DNA of 22,908 nt, from positions 1-22,908 of IMG/VR virus record IMGVR_UViG_3300025383_000111. One strand, 5' to 3'. The notes under the pieces are model-generated. The model worked only from the letters and a program-made list of their open reading frames with translations, was not told where the DNA came from and ran no database searches. Of the stretch, positions 14,260 to 20,885 are shown piece after piece (positions within the stretch are counted from its first letter, which is position 1; each line of letters begins with the position of its first letter). Both the position numbers and the translations under genes were made by a program. The stretch comes from a virus.

Positions 14260-14260
14260 G

Positions 14261-15070
14261 TTAGCCCATCATAAAGGATAAGAAGTACGCTTGGTCTACA
14301 GAAGCTGCTGAATTTGTTGCCCATATAGGAGCTGCGGTAGAGCCGCTAGAAGTTAATATTTGACCAGCACTGCCATATAAACCATTAAATGCTACAGCGT
14401 TGTTGTTATTGATTGTAACTGCATCTGTAGTCTGTGAGTTAGTAACAAGGTGTATAGCATTAGAACCGTAAGTACCGATTGCTAAATCTGTAGAAGCAGC
14501 GGCTAAGTAAACGTTTCCAGCAGCGCTAAAAGCTCCAGTACCAGTAAAGCCGCCAGAGTTAATACCAAACTCACCAAAGTTAGTGTTTGCCGTGCCGTTG
14601 TTATTTGATACGTTAAAGTTGGTTGAAGCGTTAGTTGCAGAGCTGGTGTTTTGTAGAATGACTTGGTTATAGCCAGCCGTTGCATTAGCAAACGAAGCAA
14701 TGATGCCTGTATCTGTATAGTTAATTGCAGAACCAATAGTTGCTACACCATTGGCATCATAGTTTATAGACTTTTCAGCTGGGTAAGTAACAAAGACAGT
14801 TTTGGAACCTGTAGTAAAAGAAACCAAACTACCGCTATTAGAAGAAGCGAGTACAGTAGTACGAGCAAGAGTAGAACCGGTAGTTGAGTACGTGCCAATA
14901 CCAACCTCCCAATTTGCACCGCCTTGGTCTGCGATGGTGTAGAAGGTTGTGTTACCGTTTCCGATGACGGCAAAACTTTGATACCCAGTGACCGCTCCAC
15001 CCAGCGTAACAGAACCCGTACCAGTAGTGGTCGTAGTTTCTTGTACACGATCTGCTAAGACTAACGCCAT
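14261..15070 (-). CDS. Tail fibre protein, first of the fibre array
   Basis: A 269-residue fibre. The N-terminus LVLADRVQETTTTTGTGSVT (3-22), then GYQSFAVIGNGNTTFYTIAD and WEVGIGTYSTTGSTLARTTV, with TTGSKTVFVTYPAEKS, is a well-known phage fibre head domain that probably docks on the tail. The rest is an Asn/Thr/Ser-rich shaft (120-235) containing NFNVSNNNGTANTNFGEFGI and NAIHLVTNSQTTDAVTINNN, and a GQILTSSGSTAAPIWAT hinge. The end SVDQAYFLSFMMG is unlike the tip modules of the later fibres, so this one may need another protein for its tip. An AGGGGG site precedes the start. Confidence 0.8.
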   Translation of the reverse strand: MALVLADRVQETTTTTGTGSVTLGGAVTGYQSFAVIGNGNTTFYTIADQGGANWEVGIGTYSTTGSTLARTTVLASSNSGSLVSFTTGSKTVFVTYPAEKSINYDANGVATIGSAINYTDTGIIASFANATAGYNQVILQNTSSATNASTNFNVSNNNGTANTNFGEFGINSGGFTGTGAFSAAGNVYLAAASTDLAIGTYGSNAIHLVTNSQTTDAVTINNNNAVAFNGLYGSAGQILTSSGSTAAPIWATNSAASVDQAYFLSFMMG

Positions 15071-15082
15071 GTTAGCCCCCTA

Positions 15083-15676
15083 TTAGCCAGCTGCGCTGAG
15101 TGTGTAGGTTACGTTAATGGTATCGCCAGAAGTTACTGTTTTGGAGCCAGCAGTAAATGCACCAATACTAAACAAAACACCTGTGGTATTGTCAATTGCA
15201 GTAGAGCCGCCGATATTAATAAAAGCACCATAAACAGTACCAGAGCTAGTCATTGAAAAAGTAACAGCTGCGGATGTAGTCAATACAGATGGGTTAGCAG
15301 ATGTCGCTGAAGAAAATGATGGAGTCTTACGAGTGCCAGAATAAGTAGGGGCATTAGCGTTACCAACTTCATACCAGCCCGGATGTGAAGACTGAGTATC
15401 TGAATAAGCTGGAGTAAACGTAGCAGAACCGTTAGCGCCACCTAAACCCATAACAACAGTACCACCGCCTGTATTAGCAAAATAAGAGTTTAATAAACTT
15501 TGGCGACCTACGTTAGTAGTCAAGTTTTCAATAGTGTCAGACCACTTCTCAACGCCGTTAGCATCAAAACAAGTAAATGTGTAGACACCTTCTAAACCAA
15601 AATTATCAGCTGAAGCACCGCCAAAAGCAGCACTAGCTCCAACGCTGTCACCAATTTTTGTAATCTCATCACTCAT
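15083..15676 (-). CDS. Virion structural protein, beta-rich
   Basis: A 197-residue protein with GVYTFTCFDANGVEKWSDTI (29-48), ENLTTNVGRQSLLNSYF, VMGLGGANGSATFTPAYSDT, then PGWYEVGNANAPTYSGTRKT. This matches a common phage family ('g.ytftc.da.G..kW.d.i.N.vt..G...lld..l......yvgLi......f...dt.ash.GW.E') encoded with adaptor and fibre genes. The family is taken to be a virion protein; I know no precise role. A TAGGAG site precedes the start, and the 12-base gap before the fibre array is the boundary between this group and the fibres. Confidence 0.65.
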   Translation of the reverse strand: MSDEITKIGDSVGASAAFGGASADNFGLEGVYTFTCFDANGVEKWSDTIENLTTNVGRQSLLNSYFANTGGGTVVMGLGGANGSATFTPAYSDTQSSHPGWYEVGNANAPTYSGTRKTPSFSSATSANPSVLTTSAAVTFSMTSSGTVYGAFINIGGSTAIDNTTGVLFSIGAFTAGSKTVTSGDTINVTYTLSAAG

Positions 15677-15684
15677 AAATACTC

Positions 15685-16140
15685 CTAATCTGGACTGCTA
15701 TAGTTAATACTACTAGTGGTAGTACCAAGGGTTAAAATTGCGGACGAATAACTCGCCGTTGGAAATTGCACGGTAAAGCTAGTAGTACAGGTCTTGTCCG
15801 ACCCAAAATTTAATACAAAACATGCTGCTCCAGTAGTAGCATTGTATACTAATGCCCCCCTAGCGGTAAAGGACGCTGGGTTCCAAACTGCGTTTTGGAA
15901 AGACACGTAAGTGACGTTGTACTGGTTATTTTGGGTAGGTGGTACGGAGATAGTCAATACTTTGCCCCCAGCTGTATAGCCGGTTCCTACTACTTCATTA
16001 GTGGTTGTGTAAGCCGTAGTCTGCTGCCCTAGGTTTGCCAACGCATTGTACAGGGCTATTTTATAAGTCCCGGTGGTAAAGTTTTCATTACCGTTTAGCA
16101 AATTCTGCTGAAAAATTGTGCAGGAAGTCTGGGTAATCAT
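15685..16140 (-). CDS. Small virion protein, beta-rich
   Basis: A 151-residue protein: SCTIFQQNLLNGNENFTTGT (6-25), YKIALYNALANLGQQTTAYT (26-45), TTNEVVGTGYTAGGKVLTIS (46-65), and SFTARGALVYNATTGAACFV (90-109) followed by LNFGSDKTCTTSFTVQF. The family pattern 'sFkqelL.G.h.F....yKiALYts.A.l...T..Yt.t.Ev.gtGYtaGG..L' and 'aRgAliYn' is frequent next to podovirus-type adaptor genes. It is probably a head-tail joint or tail decoration protein; the role is inferred from neighbours. The start overlaps the stop of the 319-residue adaptor by ATGA. Confidence 0.68.
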   Translation of the reverse strand: MITQTSCTIFQQNLLNGNENFTTGTYKIALYNALANLGQQTTAYTTTNEVVGTGYTAGGKVLTISVPPTQNNQYNVTYVSFQNAVWNPASFTARGALVYNATTGAACFVLNFGSDKTCTTSFTVQFPTASYSSAILTLGTTTSSINYSSPD

Positions 16141-17096
16141 GAGACCACATTACCTTTAAGATTAATATTAAGCTTGGTCTGACCGTCCCTGTAAGCATCA
16201 CCACGATCAAGACCGTCACAGAAGCGTCTAAACTCTAACAAAGCCTCATTATATTTTTGCTCGTAGTATGCCACTAAGTCCTGCTCTTGCTTCATAAACA
16301 GCATAGCTTCACGCATAGCGCCATAGAAAAGAACGGGGTCGTAGTTATCGCCAAGCCAGCTTGTGCCAGATGCATTAGATACCGTAGATACAGTAACTGT
16401 AAATCCAGAACCGGTAGGTCCTAAAGAAGAGCAAGACAAAATGTCTCCTACAACATAGAAATTCCCACCGAAAGTAATATTACAAGAAGTAATTGCGCCA
16501 CCAGTAATAACGATATCTGCTGTAGCATTGGCTCCTGAGCCTCCTGTTAATGGAACGTTTTGGTATACACCGTTGGTATATAGCGATCCTGCATTAGAAA
16601 TAGATGAACCACTAATTTGACCTTGCACAATGGTAGGTGGGTAGTAGTAATAGTGCATCTCTACTGGATAGGATTGGTCTGGCGTAGGAGCTACCATCAA
16701 CGTCATTTCGTTAATATTGCTGTATTGCGAACCAAATAGCGCATAGTACTTAGGAGTGCCGCCCGGAGTACCTTGATAGGTGGTTCCGTTACTAGTAGCA
16801 AAAGGATAAGCCTGACGCAAGAAGTTAACATCTTTGTTAATAAGATAGTTATACATGCCTGTAGTTGGGTCAATCACAGCCACAGAATAGTTAGCCAACC
16901 AGTCCATAGGCAAAGAAATGTATTGGTTTCCTGCGGTCATAGTACCGGTTACATTTTTACGTAATGACGGTACGTTTACGGAGTTATATATACGAGTTTC
17001 AGCTTCCTCAACAAACGTGGGGATATTAGCCACGAACAGCTGTTCAGTGTTCTCGGCGTAAGCTTGAATCGTGTTATATAACGTTTCGTAATTCAT
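16137..17096 (-). CDS. Head-tail connector / adaptor (T7 gp11-like) with inserted beta domain
   Basis: A 319-residue protein. The N-terminal helical part (YETLYNTIQAYAENTEQLFV, 3-22; IPTFVEEAETRIYNSV, 25-40) and the strands VPSLRKNVTGTMTAGNQYIS (42-61) and LPMDWL are typical of a tail-tube or adaptor family placed below the portal. The C-terminus resumes with GDNYDPVLFYGAMREAMLFM (249-268) and QDLVAYYEQKYNEALLEFRR (272-291), the usual helix pair. Between HYYYYPPTI and SWLGDN, residues about 160-242 form a Gly/Thr-rich beta insertion (VPLTGGSGANATADIVITGG, then NFYVVGDILS). The protein would form a ring joining the portal complex to the tail hub. Its start is TAATG-coupled to the small basic protein upstream. 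Confidence 0.65.
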   Translation of the reverse strand: MNYETLYNTIQAYAENTEQLFVANIPTFVEEAETRIYNSVNVPSLRKNVTGTMTAGNQYISLPMDWLANYSVAVIDPTTGMYNYLINKDVNFLRQAYPFATSNGTTYQGTPGGTPKYYALFGSQYSNINEMTLMVAPTPDQSYPVEMHYYYYPPTIVQGQISGSSISNAGSLYTNGVYQNVPLTGGSGANATADIVITGGAITSCNITFGGNFYVVGDILSCSSLGPTGSGFTVTVSTVSNASGTSWLGDNYDPVLFYGAMREAMLFMKQEQDLVAYYEQKYNEALLEFRRFCDGLDRGDAYRDGQTKLNINLKGNVVS

Positions 17097-17416
17097 TATG
17101 CCATTGGACCTCTAGACATACGACCTTTAGTTGCAGCCCCAGCACCACGCATTTCAATACCATCAGTCTTAGGACCACGAGTATTGTTACCAATAGATAC
17201 ACGCATAGCTGGCATACCGCCCGGAGTTACTTCATTTGCTTTCATGGTATTTGGGTCAGTTGCATAGCCAACACCTAAATCAACATCTGATGTTCCAATA
17301 GCTTTTCCAGACATTTTGTGTGGTTTAGCGTAATCTTCAGCGGATTTATTATCTTTTGCATGACCAGTACGCATAGGCGAGCTGTTCTTTTTTGTAGGTT
17401 TAATTTGGGTTGCCAT
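17096..17416 (-). CDS. Small basic Gly/Lys-rich phage protein
   Basis: A 106-residue protein without predicted globular core: a Lys-rich start (ATQIKPTKKNSSPMRTGHAK), SAEDYAKPHKMSGKAIGTSD (25-44), and a C-terminus TDGIEMRGAGAATKGRMSRG (84-103) ending PMA. Its DGIxxRGxxxxTKG segment matches DGIAERGKTKTK in the 107-residue protein at 20072-20395, so the two may share a binding function. The 'tDGI..RG.g.atKG...rGPm' ending is common in small phage proteins of marine and freshwater genomes, with no established role. It is probably structural or nucleic-acid-associated, from charge and location. Confidence 0.65.
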   Translation of the reverse strand: MATQIKPTKKNSSPMRTGHAKDNKSAEDYAKPHKMSGKAIGTSDVDLGVGYATDPNTMKANEVTPGGMPAMRVSIGNNTRGPKTDGIEMRGAGAATKGRMSRGPMA

Positions 17417-17417
17417 A

Positions 17418-17633
17418 TTAACGACCTCTTGAGCTAGACTTCTGGTTCATAGCACGAGCCATATTACGACCCACAGCTTTCATTTCTTTACCAGTTACGC
17501 CGCCTTTTTTGAGCTTGGAAAGGTTAGTGCCTTTGCCGCCCTTGTGTTCTTGAGCATCATGCATTTTAAAAGCTTTTTTAACAATAGCTTTATCTTGCTT
17601 GATATCTTCTTTCATGCTTTCCATTTTTGCCAT
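17418..17633 (-). CDS. Small Lys-rich phage protein with KKGG motif
   Basis: A 71-residue protein: MAKMESMKEDIKQDKAIVKK with a following helix AFKMHDAQEHKGG, then NLSKLKKGGVTGKEMKAVGR (37-56) and a tail NMARAMNQKSSSRGR. The 'dikqDkamvkkaf.kHe...HkGgk.tkL.kGGvt...mk..GRnmaka.nq...rG' pattern is widespread in environmental phage structural operons; function unknown. The very high positive charge suggests contact with DNA or with acidic capsid surfaces. It is separated by one base from the next gene, and AAGGAG precedes its start. Confidence 0.7.
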   Translation of the reverse strand: MAKMESMKEDIKQDKAIVKKAFKMHDAQEHKGGKGTNLSKLKKGGVTGKEMKAVGRNMARAMNQKSSSRGR

Positions 17634-17644
17634 TTTACTGCTCC

Positions 17645-18076
17645 TTATGTTGTTACTACAGTTACTGTGCCTATTTTAATCGCTAAATTCAAATCATTGG
17701 GACTAAATGCATCCGCAAAACTTCTTGGACCACCCACTGGATTCCAGCCCCATTGAGTCTGTCTGCTACCGTCACTAGGATATCCGGCATTATTTACACT
17801 ATTGCTAGCATTAGGATTGACATACAATCCCGTGCTTCCAGATGAATAATAGCTGACATCCGGCCTTGGATCCCTAACTCCTTGCGGGTCATTAACAGGA
17901 TACAAACCTAGTTGTAACTGTGGCTGATCTGGATCCCAGCAAGTTGGACAAACCCTAATATTAAAAGGTTTTGTCTTAATAATCTCAATTTTTAACTGAT
18001 GCAACTTATACCGCTGTCCGCACCGGTCACATTCGGCTATCGAGTGCTTACCAGAAGCATACTTAGATGCGGTCAT
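17645..18076 (-). CDS. Zinc-ribbon phage protein
   Basis: A 143-residue protein with a probable zinc site: CDRC at residues 16-19 and CPTC at 43-46, separated by 23 residues that form a small ribbon (GQRYKLHQLKIEIIKTKPFN). It continues CWDPDQPQLQL, a 'CwdprhPq' pattern that is very common in small phage proteins encoded beside head-tail adaptors, then a Pro/Asn/Ser-rich region (65-120). A C-terminal hydrophobic strand LNLAIKIGTVTVVTT ends the protein. It probably serves as a small virion or assembly protein; there is no direct evidence of DNA binding. It follows the 317-residue adaptor by two bases. Confidence 0.72.
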   Translation of the reverse strand: MTASKYASGKHSIAECDRCGQRYKLHQLKIEIIKTKPFNIRVCPTCWDPDQPQLQLGLYPVNDPQGVRDPRPDVSYYSSGSTGLYVNPNASNSVNNAGYPSDGSRQTQWGWNPVGGPRSFADAFSPNDLNLAIKIGTVTVVTT

Positions 18077-18078
18077 AA

Positions 18079-19032
18079 TTACCTAGAATAGAACAAATTA
18101 CGGGGCACAAACCGTAGGGATGCCTTTTCACGGTCTTCATCAGCAGCTAATTGGAACTGTTGCTCATAATCAGCCTTTAACATTGGTACTCGATTCATAT
18201 CAATATTAGGTAACTTCATGGATAGGTAATAAGCCAATCCAGAGGCCATAGCAGGGATAAACCGGAATGGGATATCCTCGGTATTGATACCGGTTCCTGA
18301 GTCCTGTATACGGCGCATACGGTAGTAAATGAACGTGTATTGAGTGCCAGATACGCCAGTAGGCCAGATATTGATATTAGGCAAGTAATTGTTGTATACC
18401 AAAGATCCTGCTGTATGCGATGCAGCAGTTGTGTTATTCATGCCACGGTAGCAGTTAAGCAACTGGTTAGCATTACCGGCTGCTGCGGTTCCTAGGTTTT
18501 GGTACAGAATGGTTTCACCGTCAATATTGATGTAGCCTTGACTACGCATATTAGCTGTAGAGGTTACATAGATAGTGGTATCTGTAGCGCCAATAGGGTA
18601 TCCGCTAGCCAAAGTTGTTACTGGAGATGCGTCAACGTTTCCAGATTGACGATCAATCCACACTTGAATAGGACGTCCTTGAGCGTTCTTAGTAGGAAGA
18701 TCTAAGTAATCATCAGCAGAGATGCGGGTAATATTGATATCCACTTGGTTTTGACCAGTACCCTGACGAATAACGTGGTCGTATAGGTCAATCGTATCTA
18801 CAGGAATTGGATAGCTAATCTGCCCGCCGTTAATGTTGATAGGAATCTGACCTTGCTCAATAGTCCATAAGTTGATTCCACGGTTAGCCCACTCAATAGT
18901 AAGCATATTAACGCTACGAGCAGCCGTTCTAAAGTCGTAACCAGAACGGGATTGCGTACCGCAACGCTCAAAGGCTTCCTCAATGAGATCGCCCATGTCT
19001 AAATTAAACGATGCGGTTCCGGATGTAGCCAT
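18079..19032 (-). CDS. Head-tail adaptor (P22 gp4-like) with inserted beta domain
   Basis: A 317-residue protein. Residues 8-60 (SFNLDMGDLIEEAFERCGTQ, then AARSVNMLTIEWANRGINLW) form the helical bundle typical of adaptors that bind below the portal, followed by ISYPIPVDTIDLYDHVI. The C-terminal part has FIYYRMRRIQDSG (234-246), DIPFRFIPAMASGLAYYLSM (253-272) and QLAADEDREKASLRF (294-308), the family's usual end. Between VWIDRQ and LPNINIWPTG, residues about 134-215 form an extra beta domain with YINIDGETILY, LLNCYRGMNNTTAASHTAGS, a common 'iDgE.i.Y...l..c.RG...T.Aa.H..G' virion module. It should act as a connector ring; the choice between gp4-like and gp11-like for this and the 319-residue protein is uncertain. 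Confidence 0.65.
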   Translation of the reverse strand: MATSGTASFNLDMGDLIEEAFERCGTQSRSGYDFRTAARSVNMLTIEWANRGINLWTIEQGQIPININGGQISYPIPVDTIDLYDHVIRQGTGQNQVDINITRISADDYLDLPTKNAQGRPIQVWIDRQSGNVDASPVTTLASGYPIGATDTTIYVTSTANMRSQGYINIDGETILYQNLGTAAAGNANQLLNCYRGMNNTTAASHTAGSLVYNNYLPNINIWPTGVSGTQYTFIYYRMRRIQDSGTGINTEDIPFRFIPAMASGLAYYLSMKLPNIDMNRVPMLKADYEQQFQLAADEDREKASLRFVPRNLFYSR

Positions 19033-19271
19033 TACTTAGCCTTTTTAACAACTTTAGTTTTCTTTTTGGCAACAGTTTTTACTGGAGCTTTTGGCTTACG
19101 AGTGGTTGCTTTCTTTACTTGTGGACGTGGCTTAGGCTCAAACGGTGGAGTAATTTGAACTTGAGATGGACGTGGTTCTGCAGGAAATGGCCAAAAATCT
19201 ATTTCCTTGTCAGTAGCAGGACCAAATCTACTAATCGCCCACTTAATAAAGTTTTGTATGCGCTTAATCAC
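19032..19271 (-). CDS. Small protein with lysine-rich histone H1-like tail (GTG start)
   Basis: A 79-residue protein starting at GTG, which overlaps the TGA of the preceding gene as GTGA. The N-terminal half is IKRIQNFIKWAISRFGPATD and a Pro-rich linker (PFPAEPRPSQVQITPPFEPK). Residues about 52-79 are Lys/Ala/Thr/Pro repeats ending KTVAKKKTKVVKKAK, resembling H1-type tails. It presumably binds nucleic acid or an acidic protein surface. No enzymatic domain is visible. It is coupled (TAATG) to the 317-residue adaptor and belongs to the run of small basic genes upstream of it. Confidence 0.6.
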   Translation of the reverse strand: MIKRIQNFIKWAISRFGPATDKEIDFWPFPAEPRPSQVQITPPFEPKPRPQVKKATTRKPKAPVKTVAKKKTKVVKKAK

Positions 19272-19444
19272 TTTTTTAAACCTTTTAAGGTTTCCGCCAG
19301 TCTAGCCCGCTTACCCATCGTACCGGGTTTCTTTGCAGCTGCAGCTAGTTTACTGGCTGGAATCTTTTCGCCAGACTTAACACCTAAAGACTTGCGTAAT
19401 GCACCGGGTTTTTTAATTGCCTTTTGAATCCATTTTTCAGCCAT
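19268..19444 (-). CDS. Very small Lys/Ala-rich protein (58 residues)
   Basis: A short gene occupying what would otherwise be a gap. It reads MAEKWIQKAIKKPGALRKSL, then GVKSGEKIPASKLAAAAKKP and GTMGKRARLAETLKGLKK. This 'MAEkWIqkAIkkPGaLrksLGvk.GekIp..kL..Aak.pg..gkrArLA.TLkglkk' pattern is widespread in phages and prophages as a small basic protein of unknown role. The start overlaps the previous TAA as TAATG and the stop overlaps the next GTG as GTGA, so it is tightly coupled on both sides. The opposite strand is also open here, but the protein pattern and overlaps favour this strand. Confidence 0.85.
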   Translation of the reverse strand: MAEKWIQKAIKKPGALRKSLGVKSGEKIPASKLAAAAKKPGTMGKRARLAETLKGLKK

Positions 19445-19704
19445 TATTTTTTCCTTGCAGCTCTCATGTTATCAACTAAGTTAGGGTATGGTCTACCAGC
19501 AGCTTTAGCCATTGCTTTTGCACTAGCCTTTTTAGCTTCTGATAATTTCTTAGGCTTACCTAATCCTTTAGGACGTGGTTTATCCCAGACCTCACCGCCT
19601 TTTTTATAAAGCGTCACATCATTCGGATCATCTTTCCGAACAATAGTTTTGCCTTTAGGCATCTTTGATGGGCTCATAGCTCCCATCCCACGAGAGGAGC
19701 GCAT
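19444..19704 (-). CDS. Small Lys-rich phage protein with KKGG motif
   Basis: An 86-residue protein, MRSSRGMGAMSPSKMPKGKT, then DDPNDVTLYKKGGEVWDKPR (25-44) and a Lys/Ala-rich helix (50-70, PKKLSEAKKASAKAMAKAAG) ending in PYPNLVDNMRAARKK. I chose the ATG at 19704, which overlaps the upstream TAA (TAATG); the frame stays open to 19740, but that extension is inside the His-rich gene. The 'MrssRGMGam..skmPk.kti.rkD.p..v.lykkGG' start recurs in environmental phages. No function is known; it belongs to the KKGG group. Confidence 0.72.
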   Translation of the reverse strand: MRSSRGMGAMSPSKMPKGKTIVRKDDPNDVTLYKKGGEVWDKPRPKGLGKPKKLSEAKKASAKAMAKAAGRPYPNLVDNMRAARKK

Positions 19705-20069
19705 TACTTGTGCTTCTTGCTCATATAGCCACCACCGCACATAGCTTTTACGTGCTCGTGATGCATCTTGTGGTCATTGCCGCCATAGTGCTTGGCAACT
19801 TTTTCTTGCTCATGCATATGGTCGTGGTCTTTGCCATAGTGATGCTTTACGTGATCTACGTTGTGTTTGTGTTCCATAATTTTCCCACCTTTTTTCATAG
19901 CTGCAGGCGTAACTACATCGCCCATTGGATTGACATTAGGGATATTTTGCTCGGTTGTACCGAACATTTTATAGTCCCGTTCTGCTTCTTGACGAATACC
20001 ACGCTCTTTATTGGCCTTCATGTAGGCCTCACGCTTGGCTTTCTCTTTACCGGTTTCAGAGTATGGCAT
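19704..20069 (-). CDS. Small His-rich protein with KKGG motif
   Basis: A 121-residue protein. The first 60 residues are charged helix (PYSETGKEKAKREAYMKANK) and a linker NIPNVNPMGDVVTPAAM. The KKGGKI motif lies at 59-64. From residue 65 on it is His-rich, with 14 His in 57 residues in patterns such as HKHNVDHVKHHYGKDHDHMH and KMHHEH, then CGGGYMSKKHK. The cluster could bind zinc, nickel or another metal, or be pH-sensitive. I chose the ATG at 20069 (two bases after the upstream TAA); an in-frame TTG at 20081 would lie inside the previous gene. No family function is known to me. Confidence 0.72.
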   Translation of the reverse strand: MPYSETGKEKAKREAYMKANKERGIRQEAERDYKMFGTTEQNIPNVNPMGDVVTPAAMKKGGKIMEHKHNVDHVKHHYGKDHDHMHEQEKVAKHYGGNDHKMHHEHVKAMCGGGYMSKKHK

Positions 20070-20071
20070 GA

Positions 20072-20395
20072 TTATTTGCAATGAACCAAAGGACCATTAC
20101 CAACTGTGTTACCAGCCATCTTTGGGTATTTAGTTTTGGTCTTGCCACGTTCTGCAATACCATCAATGCTAGGAGCGCCAGTCTTAACTTTGCCCATAGT
20201 CATTGGACCCATTGTTTCTTTCTGTGATACTTTTTTGATTCCCATAATAACTCCACCTTCTTTAAATTTTTTGCCTTTATCGGCAGTTGCAAAATCCCGT
20301 CCAACGGACTGGGGTATTCCTACTTTCTTAGCAAAAGCCTTGTTATGGGCTACTGCTTCCATTAGATTATGCTGCTTTTTACTTACGCTTGGCAT
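20072..20395 (-). CDS. Conserved small phage protein (PSVSKKQHNLM family)
   Basis: A 107-residue protein beginning PSVSKKQHNLMEAVAHNKAF, then AKKVGIPQSVGRDFATADKG (22-41). This N-terminal module ('MPSvSkkQhnlM.avAhn.aFakkvGiPqsVGkdf..AdkGkkF') is one of the most frequent small phage domains in aquatic genomes; its role is unknown. The second half has KEGGVIMG (45-52), TMGPMTMGKVKTG and DGIAERGKTKTK (78-89), the latter shared with the protein at 17096-17416. It looks like a fusion of two small modules. The start is TAATG-coupled to the membrane protein upstream. Confidence 0.8.
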   Translation of the reverse strand: MPSVSKKQHNLMEAVAHNKAFAKKVGIPQSVGRDFATADKGKKFKEGGVIMGIKKVSQKETMGPMTMGKVKTGAPSIDGIAERGKTKTKYPKMAGNTVGNGPLVHCK

Positions 20396-20637
20396 TATTT
20401 ATGTCCTTCAATAAAGCGGTCAAGCTTTGCTTCAATACGGTCAAATCGGTTGATAATTTGGTCCATATCGTTGCGAACTTCTGTTTTAGTAATGTAATCA
20501 CGAGCAATTTCCTCACGGGTTTTGTTTAACAAAATGGTGATGCGCTCTAGACTGGAAAATTTTTCTTTAAAAAAGAAGCCCATAATTCCCATTACCAGAG
20601 TTAAAGCTGCACTCCAAAAATGAAGCATGTAGTCCAT
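20395..20637 (-). CDS. Small membrane-anchored coiled-coil protein
   Basis: An 80-residue protein with an N-terminal membrane segment (about 5-23, LHFWSAALTLVMGIMGFFF). A charged helix follows: LERITILLNKTREEIARDYI (30-49), then TKTEVRNDMDQIINRFDRIE. The heptad-like spacing suggests an oligomer with the coil in the cytoplasm. The 'l.lLnktREeiArdYvtk.evh.d...il.rldrld.KlDR' pattern is common in small phage membrane proteins next to structural genes. It may be an additional holin or antiholin-like protein, or a membrane-docking assembly factor; it is far from the lysis cassette here. Confidence 0.7.
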   Translation of the reverse strand: MDYMLHFWSAALTLVMGIMGFFFKEKFSSLERITILLNKTREEIARDYITKTEVRNDMDQIINRFDRIEAKLDRFIEGHK

Positions 20638-20638
20638 C

Positions 20639-20884
20639 TTAACATTTCCATTTTCTTAAAGACTTATTGATTCTGCTATCAGGATCATTAGCAGTCTTTT
20701 CCGAAGTTAACTTTTTCTTCATACCAGACATACGTGCGCAAAAAGACTTCTTACGTGAACCGCCTTCAGGTTGAGGGGCTTTTAAATTCATTCCCTCTTT
20801 TTTAGCGGAAGCACGTCCTTTAGCGTTCAAACCACCGCTAGGGCTTTTACCTTCTTTGCGCTGCCATGCAGGTGTCTTAGCCAT
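20639..20884 (-). CDS. Conserved small basic phage protein of unknown function
   Basis: An 81-residue protein, AKTPAWQRKEGKSPSGGLNA, then KGRASAKKEGMNLKAPQPEG (22-41) and SRKKSFCARMSGMKKKLTSE followed by KTANDPDSRINKSLRKWKC. This sequence pattern is strongly conserved across many tailed phages and is catalogued as a domain of unknown function (I believe DUF6321, not verified). Two Cys (48 and 81) are part of the conserved pattern; disulphide or metal binding cannot be told. It is encoded near packaging or capsid genes in many phages. It lies one base from each neighbour. Confidence 0.85.
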   Translation of the reverse strand: MAKTPAWQRKEGKSPSGGLNAKGRASAKKEGMNLKAPQPEGGSRKKSFCARMSGMKKKLTSEKTANDPDSRINKSLRKWKC

Positions 20885-20885
20885 G

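Noticed and set aside
19705-19740. Upstream start for the 86-residue KKGG protein
   Set aside because: The extra twelve residues lie within the His-rich gene. The ATG at 19704 is in the usual TAATG overlap.
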